A stretch of DNA of 60,007 nucleotides from Bacteroidales bacterium (GCA_027064095.1 JAMOQI010000020.1:1-60007); one strand, 5' to 3'; positions 8,356 to 18,804 are shown, counted from the stretch's first letter. Numbers and translations are program-made. Notes: a model not told the origin generated them from the sequence alone.

Positions 8356-9936
8356 ATGGCAGAAATTAAACCCGCTGAAGTATCGGCAATTTTAAGACAA
8401 CAACTCTCAGGATTTCAATCAGAAGCACAATTAGAAGAAGTTGGGAGTGTATTACAAGTAGGTGACGGTATTGCCCGTGTTTACGGTCTTTCTAATGTAC
8501 AATCTGGTGAGTTAATAAAGTTTGAAAAAGCTAATATTATGGGTATTGCCCTTAACCTTGAAGAAGATAATGTTGGGGTTGTACTTTTAGGAGAATCAGA
8601 TTCTATTCAGGAAGGTGATGTAGTAAAACGAACCGGACGTATCTCTTCAATCAATGTTGGAGAAGGTTTACTTGGACGTGTTATTAACACCCTTGGAGAA
8701 CCTTTAGATGGAAAAGGTAAAATAGAAGGTGAATTATTCGAAATGCCTATCGAACGTAAAGCTCCGGGTGTGATTTTCCGTCAACCTGTTGACGAGCCAT
8801 TACAAACAGGTATTAAGGCTGTTGATGCTATGATTCCCATTGGTAGAGGTCAGCGAGAACTTATTATTGGTGACCGTCAAACAGGGAAATCTACTATTGC
8901 ACTAGATACCATCCTTAATCAGAAAGAGTTTTATGATAGAGGCGAACCTGTATATTGTATTTATGTGGCAATAGGACAAAAGGGATCTACCGTTGCTAAT
9001 ACAGTAAAAGTATTAGAAGAAAGTGGGGCTATCGCATATACCACTGTAGTTATGGCTACAGCTTCTGATCCTGCTGCTATGCAGTTCTATGCTCCCTTAG
9101 CCGGTGCTGCTATCGGTGAATATTTCCGTGATACCGGACGCCCTGCATTAGTAATATTTGATGACTTGTCAAAACAAGCTGTTGCATATCGTGAAGTATC
9201 ACTATTACTTCGTCGTCCTCCTGGACGTGAGGCTTATCCCGGTGATGTATTTTACCTTCACTCACGTTTATTAGAGCGCGCCGCTAAGATTATAAAATCA
9301 GACGAAGTTGCTAGAAATATGAATGACCTTCCTCCGTCTTTAAAAGATAAGGTTAAAGGTGGTGGGTCGTTGACAGCATTACCAATTATTGAAACACAAG
9401 CCGGTGACGTTTCTGCTTATATTCCTACTAACGTAATTTCTATTACTGACGGTCAAATATTCTTAGAGACAAACCTTTTTAATAGTGGTATTCGTCCGGC
9501 TATTAACGTCGGTATTTCTGTAAGCCGTGTTGGTGGTAATGCACAGATTAAATCAATGAAAAAAGTGGCTGGTACTTTGAAATTAGACCAAGCTCAATTC
9601 CGTGAATTAGAGGCTTTCTCTAAATTTGGTTCGGACCTTGATGCTGCTACTCTTGCTGTAATTGAAAAAGGACATAGAAATGTTGAAATTCTTAAGCAGA
9701 ATCAACATTTCCCAATGACAGTAGAAGAACAAATTGCTATTATTTATTGCGGTACTAAAGGTTTAGTAAATAATGTTCCTGTAAATAAAATCAAGGACTT
9801 TGAAACAGACTTTATTCGTACAATGCATGAGAAAAAAGCTGATGTTCTTAACGATTTAAAAGCAGGAAAATATACTGAAACTCAAACTAAAGCTATTGAA
9901 GAAATTGCTGCTGAGGTAAGCAAAAGATTTCAATAA
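8356..9936 (+). CDS. atpA: ATP synthase F1 subunit alpha
   Basis: A 526-residue alpha subunit of full length. The N-terminal beta barrel is followed by a nucleotide fold with Walker A GDRQTGKS (about 171-178) and Walker [13 protein letters not shown]. The catalytic-interface Arg is in the conserved region near [12 protein letters not shown]. Alpha holds the non-catalytic nucleotide sites and contacts delta. The catalytic beta partner (atpD) is not in this window. The gene is followed by an 18-bp perfect hairpin before atpG. Confidence 0.97.
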   Translation: MAEIKPAEVSAILRQQLSGFQSEAQLEEVGSVLQVGDGIARVYGLSNVQSGELIKFEKANIMGIALNLEEDNVGVVLLGESDSIQEGDVVKRTGRISSINVGEGLLGRVINTLGEPLDGKGKIEGELFEMPIERKAPGVIFRQPVDEPLQTGIKAVDAMIPIGRGQRELIIGDRQTGKSTIALDTILNQKEFYDRGEPVYCIYVAIGQKGSTVANTVKVLEESGAIAYTTVVMATASDPAAMQFYAPLAGAAIGEYFRDTGRPALVIFDDLSKQAVAYREVSLLLRRPPGREAYPGDVFYLHSRLLERAAKIIKSDEVARNMNDLPPSLKDKVKGGGSLTALPIIETQAGDVSAYIPTNVISITDGQIFLETNLFNSGIRPAINVGISVSRVGGNAQIKSMKKVAGTLKLDQAQFRELEAFSKFGSDLDAATLAVIEKGHRNVEILKQNQHFPMTVEEQIAIIYCGTKGLVNNVPVNKIKDFETDFIRTMHEKKADVLNDLKAGKYTETQTKAIEEIAAEVSKRFQ

Positions 9937-9942
9937 AATTGA

Positions 9943-9980
9943 TATTGAAGAGCTTTTGAATTTTCAAAAGCTCTTCAATA
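9943..9980 (+). promoter_or_regulatory. Long perfect hairpin between atpA and atpG
   Basis: Arms 9943-9960 and 9963-9980 are perfectly complementary over 18 bp with only two bases between them. No U-run follows, so termination is unlikely. Stabilisation or cleavage of the polycistronic mRNA is more plausible. Confidence 0.7.
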
Positions 9981-10008
9981 CTAAATTATAATCAAACTAA
10001 TTGTCGAT

Positions 10009-10875
10009 ATGGCAAACTTAAAAGAGATACGAATAAGAATATCTTCTGTTGAATCAACCAAGCAAATTACCAGTGCTATGAAATTGGTGGCTGCTTCAAA
10101 ACTTAAAAAGGCTACTGATGCTATCACTACGATGCGTCCATATGCACAAAAGTTGGGAGAGATTCTTCAGGACCTTAGTTCTGGCATCAATACTGATGGT
10201 AATATTTATGGAGAACAAAGAGATGCTAATAGAGTATTAATTGTTCCAATAGCATCTAATCGTGGACTTTGTGGGGCTTTTAATGCTAATGTTATAAAAC
10301 GTACTGAAGCTCTTTTGAATGACAAGTATAGCACACAATATAAACTTGGTAATGTTCACTTTTTTACAATTGGTCGTAAAACCAGTGAGTATTTTAAAAA
10401 TCATAACTATCAGGTTATTGATAATAATGACGATATCTGGAATCACCTTAATTGGGATGCAGTTGTTGATATTGCTAATAAAATAATTAACTACTTTGTA
10501 GAAGGAGAATATGACAGAATTGAATTAGTTTATAATCAATTTAAAAACGCGGCAACTCAAGTACTTACAAACGAACAATTTTTACCTGTAGTAACAAATG
10601 TTGTTGAAGGGGAAACACAGAACGACTATATTATGGAGCCTTCAAAAGAGGTTATCGTTGGTGAGCTTATACCTAAAACTTTAAAAACTCAATTTTATAA
10701 AGCTCTATTAGATTCATTCGCCTCTGAACATGGTGCTCGTATGACTGCTATGCACCAAGCTACTGATAATGCTACCGAAATGGTTAATGACCTTAAATTA
10801 ACATACAATAAAGCTCGTCAAGCCGCTATTACTAATGAAATTATTGAAATTGTTAGTGGAGCAGATGCTATGTAA
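10009..10875 (+). CDS. atpG: ATP synthase F1 subunit gamma
   Basis: A 288-residue rotor shaft subunit. The N-terminal helix MANLKEIRIRISSVESTKQITSAMKLVAASKL and the C-terminal helix with ASEHGARMTAMHQATDNA, which together form the coiled coil through the alpha-beta ring, are both intact, as is the GLCGAFN segment of the central domain. It is the last gene of this cluster. The beta and epsilon genes normally follow in many bacteria but are placed elsewhere in Bacteroidota, as here. Confidence 0.96.
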   Translation: MANLKEIRIRISSVESTKQITSAMKLVAASKLKKATDAITTMRPYAQKLGEILQDLSSGINTDGNIYGEQRDANRVLIVPIASNRGLCGAFNANVIKRTEALLNDKYSTQYKLGNVHFFTIGRKTSEYFKNHNYQVIDNNDDIWNHLNWDAVVDIANKIINYFVEGEYDRIELVYNQFKNAATQVLTNEQFLPVVTNVVEGETQNDYIMEPSKEVIVGELIPKTLKTQFYKALLDSFASEHGARMTAMHQATDNATEMVNDLKLTYNKARQAAITNEIIEIVSGADAM

Positions 10876-10884
10876 TATTTGATT

Positions 10885-10948
10885 AGGATTATTTATAAAT
10901 AATCCTGTTAATTTAGAAAAACTTAAATTTGAGTTTTTCTAAATTAAC
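10885..10948 (+). terminator. Two tandem hairpins after atpG
   Basis: A 22-base palindrome (10885-10906) is followed immediately by a perfect 17-bp stem (10907-10923 / 10932-10948, 8-base loop). They lie between convergent genes and probably end or protect the atp mRNA. The tail has only a short T-rich stretch, so Rho-independent release is not certain. Confidence 0.6.
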
Positions 10949-11029
10949 TTGTCTTTAAATTGTTTCGGGAATTACATCCACTTATTCATTACTTATTATT
11001 AAATCTAGTAATGTGAGTTAACAGAAGTA

Positions 11030-12517
11030 TTATTCGAATGATATCAAATTAAAATAGAACACTTTCCGTTTTTTACCGTCCCGACCATATAGAGTTTGAT
11101 AACCTGACAATATAAAAAAATTATCATACCAGTATTGTATTAAACTATTACTTTCATAAAGAATATTTTCGTTTAATACCGTTTCAACTCTATCTTCAGA
11201 TTTTTTATATACAATTTCATTTCCTTTTACAACCTTACTTTTTATTTTACCGTTGTCATAATAGGCTAGAACAATACTGCTATCTTTTTCAGCAAATGTC
11301 AGAATATTTTCATGTAAGCGATACGACCTAATATTATCAACATGCATATAATTGTCCCACACAAGTCTACCATTTTCATTAAAAGCTGCGACAATGCAAT
11401 TATTGGTTCTATAACCATCAAAAACTTGAGTTTGGTACATATAGCCTCTGGAATCAAAATTATTTTCGTAATGATACTCAGGGTAATATGTTTCGGCAGT
11501 TAAAACATATATTTCACCTTGTTTAATAGCTTCCTTATGGATAAGGAGTCTAAAATTTAAATCAACATTCTTCCCCTTTTTAATATTTTCCTTAACTCTA
11601 ACCTGATCTTTATAGCTCAATGTAGAAAATAAATTAGTAAAATCTGAGAATTTGTTGGTTTTAAAAAAGGCAAAATGACCATCAACAATTTTAGCAAAAA
11701 ATGTTCCCACCCTAACTAACTTATTTATATCTTTAATTTTACCTCTTTCATAATTAAATGTACCCATAAAAAATAAGGCATGACCTTTACTCTCAACCAA
11801 GCTACCATCAATAAGACTTATATTATCAGCCTCATGAAGCTGGTTTTTAATACTAATATTATCTTGCCCATTAAATTCATTATAGAAAACTCCCATATTA
11901 CTACCCCTATAGATACTTGACATCACAATAACTTTATTGGCAGCGATATTTGAATATGAGGCAATAATATTGGTGTATTCCGGGAAATTTGGAGCTATAA
12001 TTTCAATACCTTTTGTTAAATATATTTCTTTTAACTGTTCCTGTAGGCCATCCATATTATTTCCTATTAAGAAAATTTTATCTTTTAAATATTCCAAATA
12101 AAGTAATCTAGCTTTTCTGGCACCTTTTATATATGTATGTCTAATAATATTTGTTCTAACATTAAGTCTATATATCATTACACTGGAATTATAGCCATCT
12201 TTTTCGGCAAATACCAAATAAACAATGCTATCATTCATTAATTTATAGTTAAACAATTCAAATTCACGTGGTAAATAGAGATTCTGATTGCCGACTTTAA
12301 AAAAAACAGAATTATATATATTAATTACCCAATGTTCACCTTTTGGTGCTCTTTTTTCCTTATGTGTAAGAATAAGCAAAGTTTTATTTTCAAGAGGAAT
12401 ACCCACAACATTCTCAACACCCTTCTCGATAATTTCAATACGCATTGGGTTGCTACTTTGCGCAAAAAACACGTTGACATTAAGTAAAAAAACACCAATT
12501 ATTAATATTCTTATCAT
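11030..12517 (-). CDS. Secreted protein of unknown function
   Basis: A 495-residue protein with a clear signal peptide (1-19, hydrophobic and ending FFAQ). The mature part is rich in beta-type segments with spaced aromatic residues, as in propeller-like folds, but I recognise no named domain, catalytic motif or T9SS sorting tail. It is a lone gene, convergent with atpG and divergent from the ABC ATPase gene. A TAnnTTTG box in reverse at 12544-12551 lies 26 bases before the start. It is probably periplasmic or outer-surface. Function unknown. Confidence 0.75.
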   Translation of the reverse strand: MIRILIIGVFLLNVNVFFAQSSNPMRIEIIEKGVENVVGIPLENKTLLILTHKEKRAPKGEHWVINIYNSVFFKVGNQNLYLPREFELFNYKLMNDSIVYLVFAEKDGYNSSVMIYRLNVRTNIIRHTYIKGARKARLLYLEYLKDKIFLIGNNMDGLQEQLKEIYLTKGIEIIAPNFPEYTNIIASYSNIAANKVIVMSSIYRGSNMGVFYNEFNGQDNISIKNQLHEADNISLIDGSLVESKGHALFFMGTFNYERGKIKDINKLVRVGTFFAKIVDGHFAFFKTNKFSDFTNLFSTLSYKDQVRVKENIKKGKNVDLNFRLLIHKEAIKQGEIYVLTAETYYPEYHYENNFDSRGYMYQTQVFDGYRTNNCIVAAFNENGRLVWDNYMHVDNIRSYRLHENILTFAEKDSSIVLAYYDNGKIKSKVVKGNEIVYKKSEDRVETVLNENILYESNSLIQYWYDNFFILSGYQTLYGRDGKKRKVFYFNLISFE

Positions 12518-12543
12518 GAGTAAAAGAAATTATTATATAACAT

Positions 12544-12551
12544 CAAAGATA
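12544..12551 (-). promoter_or_regulatory. TAnnTTTG -7 box for the secreted protein gene
   Basis: Reads TATCTTTG on the minus strand, 26 bases before the ATG at 12517. Confidence 0.55.
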
Positions 12552-12724
12552 ATTGTTTTTCACTAAAAACCAATTTATCTTCTTTCTTCATACAAAAGTA
12601 AAGTGTTATTGATTTTCCATAAGAATTGCCAATAAATTAATTACATTCTTTATCGTATAGATTATTTGTAACAGCGGACAAACTAATTTGTCAATTAATA
12701 CGCAATTCAAATTACTAAAATAAC

Positions 12725-12732
12725 TACTTTTG
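12725..12732 (+). promoter_or_regulatory. TAnnTTTG -7 box abutting the ABC ATPase start
   Basis: TACTTTTG ends only four bases before the ATG at 12737, so the transcript may begin at or within the start codon (leaderless). A second in-frame ATG lies at 12746. Confidence 0.6.
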
Positions 12733-12736
12733 ACCT

Positions 12737-14488
12737 ATGAATATTATGCCTGAGTCAAATTTAAAACAGCAAAATAAGTTACTTCTTTCAGTTAATAATC
12801 TGCAAATAGATTTTAAAGGAGAGGAAGGTATCACTACTGCTGTCAAAGACTTAAGTTTTAATATTAAAGAGGGTGAAATATTGGGAATTGTAGGTGAATC
12901 CGGCTCGGGGAAATCGGTATCATCGATGGCAATTATGGGAATACTTAGCAAAATGGCTAATATCACCAAAGGGAACATAAAATATTTTCGAAATCAAGAA
13001 ACGCCAATAGAACTTACAGAATTATCAGAAGCAGAGTATCGTAAGTTAAGGGGTGCTGATATTAGCATGATATTTCAGGAACCAATGACATCGTTAAATC
13101 CTGTTATTAAATGTGGAGAGCAAGTTACTGAAGTCATAATGCTACACCAAGGAGTAAATTACACTCAGGCTAAGGAACAAACCTTAGAGCTTTTTAATGA
13201 AGTTGAACTTCCAAGGCCAGAAAAAATATTTAATTCATATCCACATCAAATATCTGGGGGGCAGAAACAAAGAGTAATGATAGCAATGGCAATTTCTTGT
13301 AAACCAAGACTACTTATTGCTGATGAACCAACTACAGCTCTTGATGTAAGAGTACAAAAAACAATTTTGGAAATTCTCATAAACTTACAGAAAAAATATG
13401 GAATGGGTATTATTTTCATTACTCACGACCTGGGAGTTATTGCTCAAATTGCGGATAGAGTTTTAGTAATGTATCGTGGAGAAATGATTGAAGAAGGAAG
13501 TATACATACTATTTTTAAAAATCCTAAAACACCTTACACTAAAGGGTTAATAAACTGTCGGCCACCAATTCGCAATAGACCAATAATGCTTGCTACAGTG
13601 AGTGATTATTTTGATTTGAGTAGTGAAGAGATAAAAGCTAAAACACGACTAATAACAAATAGTGAGAGAATCAAAAGGCATAATATACTTTATAATAAAG
13701 ATGCATTACTTAAAATTGAAAATCTAACAACATCATTTGTTTCGGAACGTAATATTTTTGGTGTACCAACAAATAAGTTAAAAGCAGTAAATAATGTTAG
13801 CTTTGAAGTGTTTAAAGGTGAGACTTTAGGACTAGTTGGAGAATCAGGTTGTGGAAAAACAAGTCTGGGTAGAACTTTATTACAAATGATTCCATCAAAC
13901 AATGGAAGAGTACTTTATAAGGGAATAGACCTTGCAAAACTTCGCAAGAAAGAACTTAGAAAAATACGTCAGGAAGTTCAAATAATATTTCAAGACCCAT
14001 ATTCGGCATTAAATCCACGTTTGAGTATTGGAGAAGCAATATTAGAACCTATGATGGTTCACGGAATTCTCAACTCTAAGAAAGAGCGTAAGTCAAGAGT
14101 AATTGAGCTATTGGAGAGAGTAAATCTATCCGAAAATCAATATAATAGATATCCTCATGAATTTAGTGGTGGTCAAAGACAAAGAATAGTTATTGCCAGA
14201 AGTTTAGCTTTAAATCCAGAGTTTATTGTTTGTGATGAGTCAGTATCGGCCTTAGATGTTTCAGTACAAGCTCAGGTATTAAATCTGCTCAACGAGTTAA
14301 AAGAAGAATTTGGATTTACCTATCTCTTTATTTCACATGATTTATCGGTGGTAAAATATATGAGTGACAGAATACTTGTTATGAGAAATGGAGAAATAGT
14401 AGAACTTGGCGAAGCTGATAGTTTATACAATTCACCTAAAGAAGAATATACTAAAGAATTAATAAAGGCTATTCCTAAAGTATATTAA
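12737..14488 (+). CDS. Fused oligopeptide-type ABC transporter ATPase
   Basis: A 583-residue protein with two nucleotide-binding domains in tandem, as in YejF/GsiA and fused DppD-DppF ATPases. Walker A motifs are GESGSGKS (about 54-61) and GESGCGKTS (about 370-378). The signatures are ISGGQKQR and FSGGQRQR, and both Walker B and switch His segments are present. Each half ends with the short region seen after oligopeptide/dipeptide ATPases. It powers uptake of peptides or similar solutes. The permease and binding-protein genes are not adjacent, so this ATPase gene stands alone here. A bidirectional terminator follows. Substrate unknown. Confidence 0.9.
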   Translation: MNIMPESNLKQQNKLLLSVNNLQIDFKGEEGITTAVKDLSFNIKEGEILGIVGESGSGKSVSSMAIMGILSKMANITKGNIKYFRNQETPIELTELSEAEYRKLRGADISMIFQEPMTSLNPVIKCGEQVTEVIMLHQGVNYTQAKEQTLELFNEVELPRPEKIFNSYPHQISGGQKQRVMIAMAISCKPRLLIADEPTTALDVRVQKTILEILINLQKKYGMGIIFITHDLGVIAQIADRVLVMYRGEMIEEGSIHTIFKNPKTPYTKGLINCRPPIRNRPIMLATVSDYFDLSSEEIKAKTRLITNSERIKRHNILYNKDALLKIENLTTSFVSERNIFGVPTNKLKAVNNVSFEVFKGETLGLVGESGCGKTSLGRTLLQMIPSNNGRVLYKGIDLAKLRKKELRKIRQEVQIIFQDPYSALNPRLSIGEAILEPMMVHGILNSKKERKSRVIELLERVNLSENQYNRYPHEFSGGQRQRIVIARSLALNPEFIVCDESVSALDVSVQAQVLNLLNELKEEFGFTYLFISHDLSVVKYMSDRILVMRNGEIVELGEADSLYNSPKEEYTKELIKAIPKVY

Positions 14489-14544
14489 CTTCTTTACAAA
14501 ACTTTATAAAAAAACAGTCAATAATAATTTTTTTATTCTACAAC

Positions 14545-14580
14545 AAAAAAACGCCAATGAAGATATTCATTGGCGTTTTT
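14545..14580. terminator. Bidirectional terminator
   Basis: Stem ACGCCAATGA (14551-14560) / TCATTGGCGT (14567-14576) with a 6-base loop, an A-run before and a T-run after. It sits between convergent genes and can serve both strands. Confidence 0.9.
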
Positions 14581-14597
14581 CATTAATCTGCAATATA

Positions 14598-17500
14598 TTA
14601 TCTACCTGCCGATCCTATATTAAAAGCTTGAATATATTGTTCAAATACTTTTTGAGCCTTTGTACTCAATTCTTCCTGCTTATATGTTCTTGCTAAACGA
14701 CCTATTTCCTGCATTATGAAAAGTGAATTTCTTTTTTCATTTAAATATGCTTTAGGACTATTACTACTAAAGTAAAATAATAAATCGTGAGAATAAATCT
14801 CAAAAAGTCTATTGGTAATCTCGTTAGCTTTATCTATCTCACCTATTTTATAATAGTTTTCTGCAATTGGAACTACAAAATAGTCGTAAGGAACAGTTAC
14901 TTCCGGCAATGTTTTCATGCATTTATCTAACACAAGTTTAGCTTTATTATTTTTACCTTCTTTAACTAATTCAGTCGCTAAACGAGAGAAGTTACTTCTA
15001 TAATTTCTTATAGATTGCATATGGTGTTCATCGAAATACAAATCTGGATTATTAATACCATCATAAACGAAAGTATTCATTAATCTATCATAAAGAGTAT
15101 CAGTGTTTACACGACCATAGCTACCTTGATTAAATCCACTGGGAGATTTTATTGGCACTAATCTATAAGCCATACCATCCATTTGGAAGTAATCCATAAG
15201 GTGTAAATATGCATCAGCACCGGTAGTGATAGCAAAATAAATTGGTCTGTCCCAATCAAAATTTGCTAGCATATCCATCATCATAAGATTATTTTTCTGT
15301 ACAAGATTTTCATTAATCTTCCACTTAACTTTATCAACAACTAATGCGCTATCTTTTAGAGCAACGGTACCATTACTTAGAACTTTATCTTTGTCAACAT
15401 TAACATAAACAAGCTTTGTAGGAATATAATTCATCTTAGATCCATCACGCAAAGGATATTTAGTTTTTAAATTATTGCTAAAGAAGAAATTGGTTATATC
15501 TTTAAGTTTATAGTATTCCCCTTTCTTGGCAATATTAGGATTATCTATAAAATAAGCCACATCATTAGTTCCTTGAATATATTGGTCTCTGGTTATATCC
15601 ATCGGTATTGGATCTGCATTATAAGTTTTTCTTCTCATCTGATCAACGTACCAATCTGTGTTAAAAAGACTTAGATTAACAATTTTAATATCTGTTCTAA
15701 TTCCTTCAACTTCTTGGGCATACCAAAGAGGGAAAGTATCATTATCGCCATTTGTAAATAATATTGCATTTGGGGCACAAGAGTTTAAATAATTTTTAGC
15801 TATATTTAGAGTATTATACCTACCGGAACGATCATGGTCATTCCAGTTTTGTTGAGCCATAATACCCGGAACAAGCACCAAAGTAACTCCTGTAGTAGCA
15901 AATGCCACAACTTTCCCGTTCATATATTTCTTCAAGAAATCATAAATTGCAAGTACACCCATTCCTATCCAAATAGCAAATGCGTAGAAAGATGCAACAT
16001 AAGCATAATCTCTTTCACGAGGTTGGTAAGGATATTGATTTAGATAAACAACAATTGCTAATCCTGTCATTATAAACAATGAAACAACAACGATACCGTC
16101 CTTATAGTTCTTTACTAAATGGAAATAAAGGCCGATTAAACCTAGTATCAATGGTAAGAAAAAATATGTATTATGGCCTTTGTTATTCTGTAATTCAATA
16201 GGAATCATAGATTGATCTCCAAGTCTGGCATTATCAATAAAAGGAATTCCTGAAATCCAATTACCGTGAATATTATCGCCATGTCCCTGAATATTATTCT
16301 GACGGCCAACAAAATTCCACATAAAATAACGCATATACATATGACCAATTTGATAACTAAAGAAAAAATGCAAGTTATCACCAAAGCTAGGTACTTCAAG
16401 GGTCTTGGTTTCACCATTCTCATTAACTTGAATACGCTTTGGGTGGTCGCTCATATATTGCTTATAGACATTAGCATGAGGAGTACGTTGATTACTCCAC
16501 ATTCTTGGGAAAATAGTTACAAATCTATCATCGTAAACAGGAATTCTTTTCTCACGAGGGTCGGTAAGAACATATGCTTGCTTTAAACTATATTTTGGAT
16601 TATTTGCCTTCGCAATATATTTTTCAGCATCCTTTTTATATTGATAGAACTTAATTAAGCCGGGATCTTTAAGGGTAATTCTTGTAGGATGTATTAATCT
16701 ATCTTTCTCAACAACACAATATGACTTTGTATATACCGGAGATTTATCTTTCCATTGACTTTGATCTTTTGTAGGAGCATTAAAGTACTGTCCTTTAAAC
16801 AAAGGAGTATCTCCATATTGTTCACGGTTAAGATATGCAAGTAAACTTGTGGCATCTTCAGGATTATTCTCATCAATTGGTGTATTTGCATTGGACCTTA
16901 TCACCAATATAAAGAATGATGAATAACCAATAATTAGAAAAGTAATTCCGAGAATAATAGTATTTGCTATAAGTTTCTTTTTCTTTTGTGTATAATAAAG
17001 TCCCCAAACAATAGCAGCAATAAGAATTATAAAGTAAACTATTGTACCACTATGGAAAGGCATTCCTAAGTAATTTACAAATAACATTTCGAAATTACCA
17101 GCGAAAATAACAATCCAAGGGATTATACCATACATTATAAATGCAAGTAGTACAATGGAAATTATCCCACTTAAAATAATTCCTTTAGTGGTAGGTTTAT
17201 ACACTTTGAAGTAATAAATATATACAAGCGCAGGTATAGTTAGTAAGTTAAGAAGGTGAACACCAATAGATAAACCTACTAAATAAGAAATTAGAATAAT
17301 CCACCTATAACCATGTTCATTTTCTGAAGCATCTTCCCATTTCAGCATAGCCCATAATACTATAGCCGTAAAGAATGATGACATTGCATAAACCTCACCT
17401 TCAACTGCTGAAAACCAGAATGAATCAGTAAAAGTATAAGCTAAAGCACCAACAACACCACTGCCAATAACAGCTATAAGATTACCTCCTGTTAATTTTG

Positions 17501-17831
17501 TGCTATCACCTTTAGTAACTATTTTACGCGCCATATGAGTGATAGTCCAAAACAAAAACAAGATAGTGAATCCACTTGAAAGAGCAGACATTGTGTTCAC
17601 CATTCGTGCTACATGAGCTGTATCAAAAGCAAAAAGACTGAAAAATTTACCCATTAACTGGAAAAAAGGAGCCCCTGGGGGATGTCCAACTTGTAATTTG
17701 TATGCTGTTGCAATATACTCCCCACAATCCCATAAACTTGCAGTAGGTTCAGAAGTGATGATATAAACGGTAGATGCGATGGCAAAGACCAACCATCCTA
17801 CCCAATTATTGAGCTTTTTAAATGCTTCCAT
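14598..17831 (-). CDS. DUF2723 membrane protein, TMEM260-like GT-C glycosyltransferase family
   Basis: A 1077-residue protein. The N-terminal half has about a dozen transmembrane helices and begins with the DUF2723 signature (SEPTASLWDCGEYIATAYKL, then GHPPGAP), whose Asp/Glu is the likely GT-C catalytic site. A large soluble part follows from about residue 640, with TPR-like helices near the C-terminus. The animal relative TMEM260 is a protein O-mannosyltransferase, so a lipid-linked sugar donor and protein acceptors at the outer face of the inner membrane are plausible, given that Bacteroidota O-glycosylate exported proteins. That role is inference. Monocistronic, between terminator and maf. 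Confidence 0.82.
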   Translation of the reverse strand: MEAFKKLNNWVGWLVFAIASTVYIITSEPTASLWDCGEYIATAYKLQVGHPPGAPFFQLMGKFFSLFAFDTAHVARMVNTMSALSSGFTILFLFWTITHMARKIVTKGDSTKLTGGNLIAVIGSGVVGALAYTFTDSFWFSAVEGEVYAMSSFFTAIVLWAMLKWEDASENEHGYRWIILISYLVGLSIGVHLLNLLTIPALVYIYYFKVYKPTTKGIILSGIISIVLLAFIMYGIIPWIVIFAGNFEMLFVNYLGMPFHSGTIVYFIILIAAIVWGLYYTQKKKKLIANTIILGITFLIIGYSSFFILVIRSNANTPIDENNPEDATSLLAYLNREQYGDTPLFKGQYFNAPTKDQSQWKDKSPVYTKSYCVVEKDRLIHPTRITLKDPGLIKFYQYKKDAEKYIAKANNPKYSLKQAYVLTDPREKRIPVYDDRFVTIFPRMWSNQRTPHANVYKQYMSDHPKRIQVNENGETKTLEVPSFGDNLHFFFSYQIGHMYMRYFMWNFVGRQNNIQGHGDNIHGNWISGIPFIDNARLGDQSMIPIELQNNKGHNTYFFLPLILGLIGLYFHLVKNYKDGIVVVSLFIMTGLAIVVYLNQYPYQPRERDYAYVASFYAFAIWIGMGVLAIYDFLKKYMNGKVVAFATTGVTLVLVPGIMAQQNWNDHDRSGRYNTLNIAKNYLNSCAPNAILFTNGDNDTFPLWYAQEVEGIRTDIKIVNLSLFNTDWYVDQMRRKTYNADPIPMDITRDQYIQGTNDVAYFIDNPNIAKKGEYYKLKDITNFFFSNNLKTKYPLRDGSKMNYIPTKLVYVNVDKDKVLSNGTVALKDSALVVDKVKWKINENLVQKNNLMMMDMLANFDWDRPIYFAITTGADAYLHLMDYFQMDGMAYRLVPIKSPSGFNQGSYGRVNTDTLYDRLMNTFVYDGINNPDLYFDEHHMQSIRNYRSNFSRLATELVKEGKNNKAKLVLDKCMKTLPEVTVPYDYFVVPIAENYYKIGEIDKANEITNRLFEIYSHDLLFYFSSNSPKAYLNEKRNSLFIMQEIGRLARTYKQEELSTKAQKVFEQYIQAFNIGSAGR

Positions 17832-18063
17832 AAAAATATAATGTAATGATATGTTAAATTATTTGCATTCAATTCACACGCTAAAAAAAAATTATTTTTA
17901 ACGGCACGAATTTATAAAAAAAACACTGCCTAAAAGCGACGCTTTTCCCTTTTAACAAAATTTATATTTAGTTAGTAATTAAATGGTTGAGATTTCAACG
18001 CTAAAAAATGCATGTTTTAATTGCTAAAATTCTTTTAAAAAACACACCTTTTATCATTTATTA

Positions 18064-18660
18064 TTATTCCACAAACTTAATTAACTCTTCGTATAAAAGC
18101 TGTGTTGGCAATCCCATAACATTATAAAAGCTTCCCTCTATTTTTTCAATGGCAATATACCCTATCCATTCTTGAATTCCATAAGCCCCAGCCTTATCAA
18201 TTGGATTATATTCCTCAACATAGTAATCAATATCTTGAGTGCTTATTTCTCTGAAATAAACTCTAGAACTGGAAGAAAAAACACGTTGTCTTTTGTTAGA
18301 TGTAAGACAAACACCGGTTATTACTGTATGTTTGTTTCCTGATAGTTTTTGTAAAATTTCTTTAGCATCAGTTTTTGATTTAGGCTTTCCAATAATTTTT
18401 CCTTTAAGTACAACTATAGTGTCTGCTGTAATTAGAATATCATTATCCTTTAGATTCTCAACATTATAAGCATTAACCTTAAGCTTGCTTAAATATTCAG
18501 GCACTTCATTAATGGATAAATCTGGAGGATAAATTTCTTTGATAGATTTTACTTTTATCTCAAAACTAAGGTCTAAGCCATCCAACAACATTTGTCTTCT
18601 GGGTGAGCCGGAAGCTAAAATAAGGTTGTATTTCTGTAAGTTTTTTAAGCGGTTATTCAT
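18064..18660 (-). CDS. maf: Maf-family nucleotide pyrophosphatase
   Basis: A 198-residue Maf protein. The substrate-binding signature LILASGSPRRQMLL is at about 13-26, the catalytic Asp lies in LITADTIVVL, and KAGAYGIQ closes the active site. Members with this pattern hydrolyse dTTP, UTP or modified pyrimidine nucleotides to monophosphates and so clean the nucleotide pool; they were first linked to septum inhibition. It starts at the ATG at 18660, 15 bases after a reverse TAnnTTTG box. It is transcribed away from purN. Confidence 0.92.
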   Translation of the reverse strand: MNNRLKNLQKYNLILASGSPRRQMLLDGLDLSFEIKVKSIKEIYPPDLSINEVPEYLSKLKVNAYNVENLKDNDILITADTIVVLKGKIIGKPKSKTDAKEILQKLSGNKHTVITGVCLTSNKRQRVFSSSSRVYFREISTQDIDYYVEEYNPIDKAGAYGIQEWIGYIAIEKIEGSFYNVMGLPTQLLYEELIKFVE

Positions 18661-18675
18661 GAGCTATATTTTCAG

Positions 18676-18683
18676 CAAATGTA
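18676..18683 (-). promoter_or_regulatory. TAnnTTTG -7 box for maf
   Basis: Reads TACATTTG on the minus strand, 15 bases before the maf ATG. Confidence 0.6.
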
Positions 18684-18804
18684 AAAAAATATTTATATTT
18701 AATTCCAATTAATATTTGCTGTTTTCTTGTTAGATAATATATGAAACATTCTAATTTTCTTACAGCCACTAATTAATAATTATAAATCTATTATTATAAT
18801 ATTA

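Noticed and set aside
10876..11029. atpD/atpC missed after atpG
   Set aside because: The gap holds only hairpins and the next gene is on the other strand; in Bacteroidota these two genes are normally at another locus.
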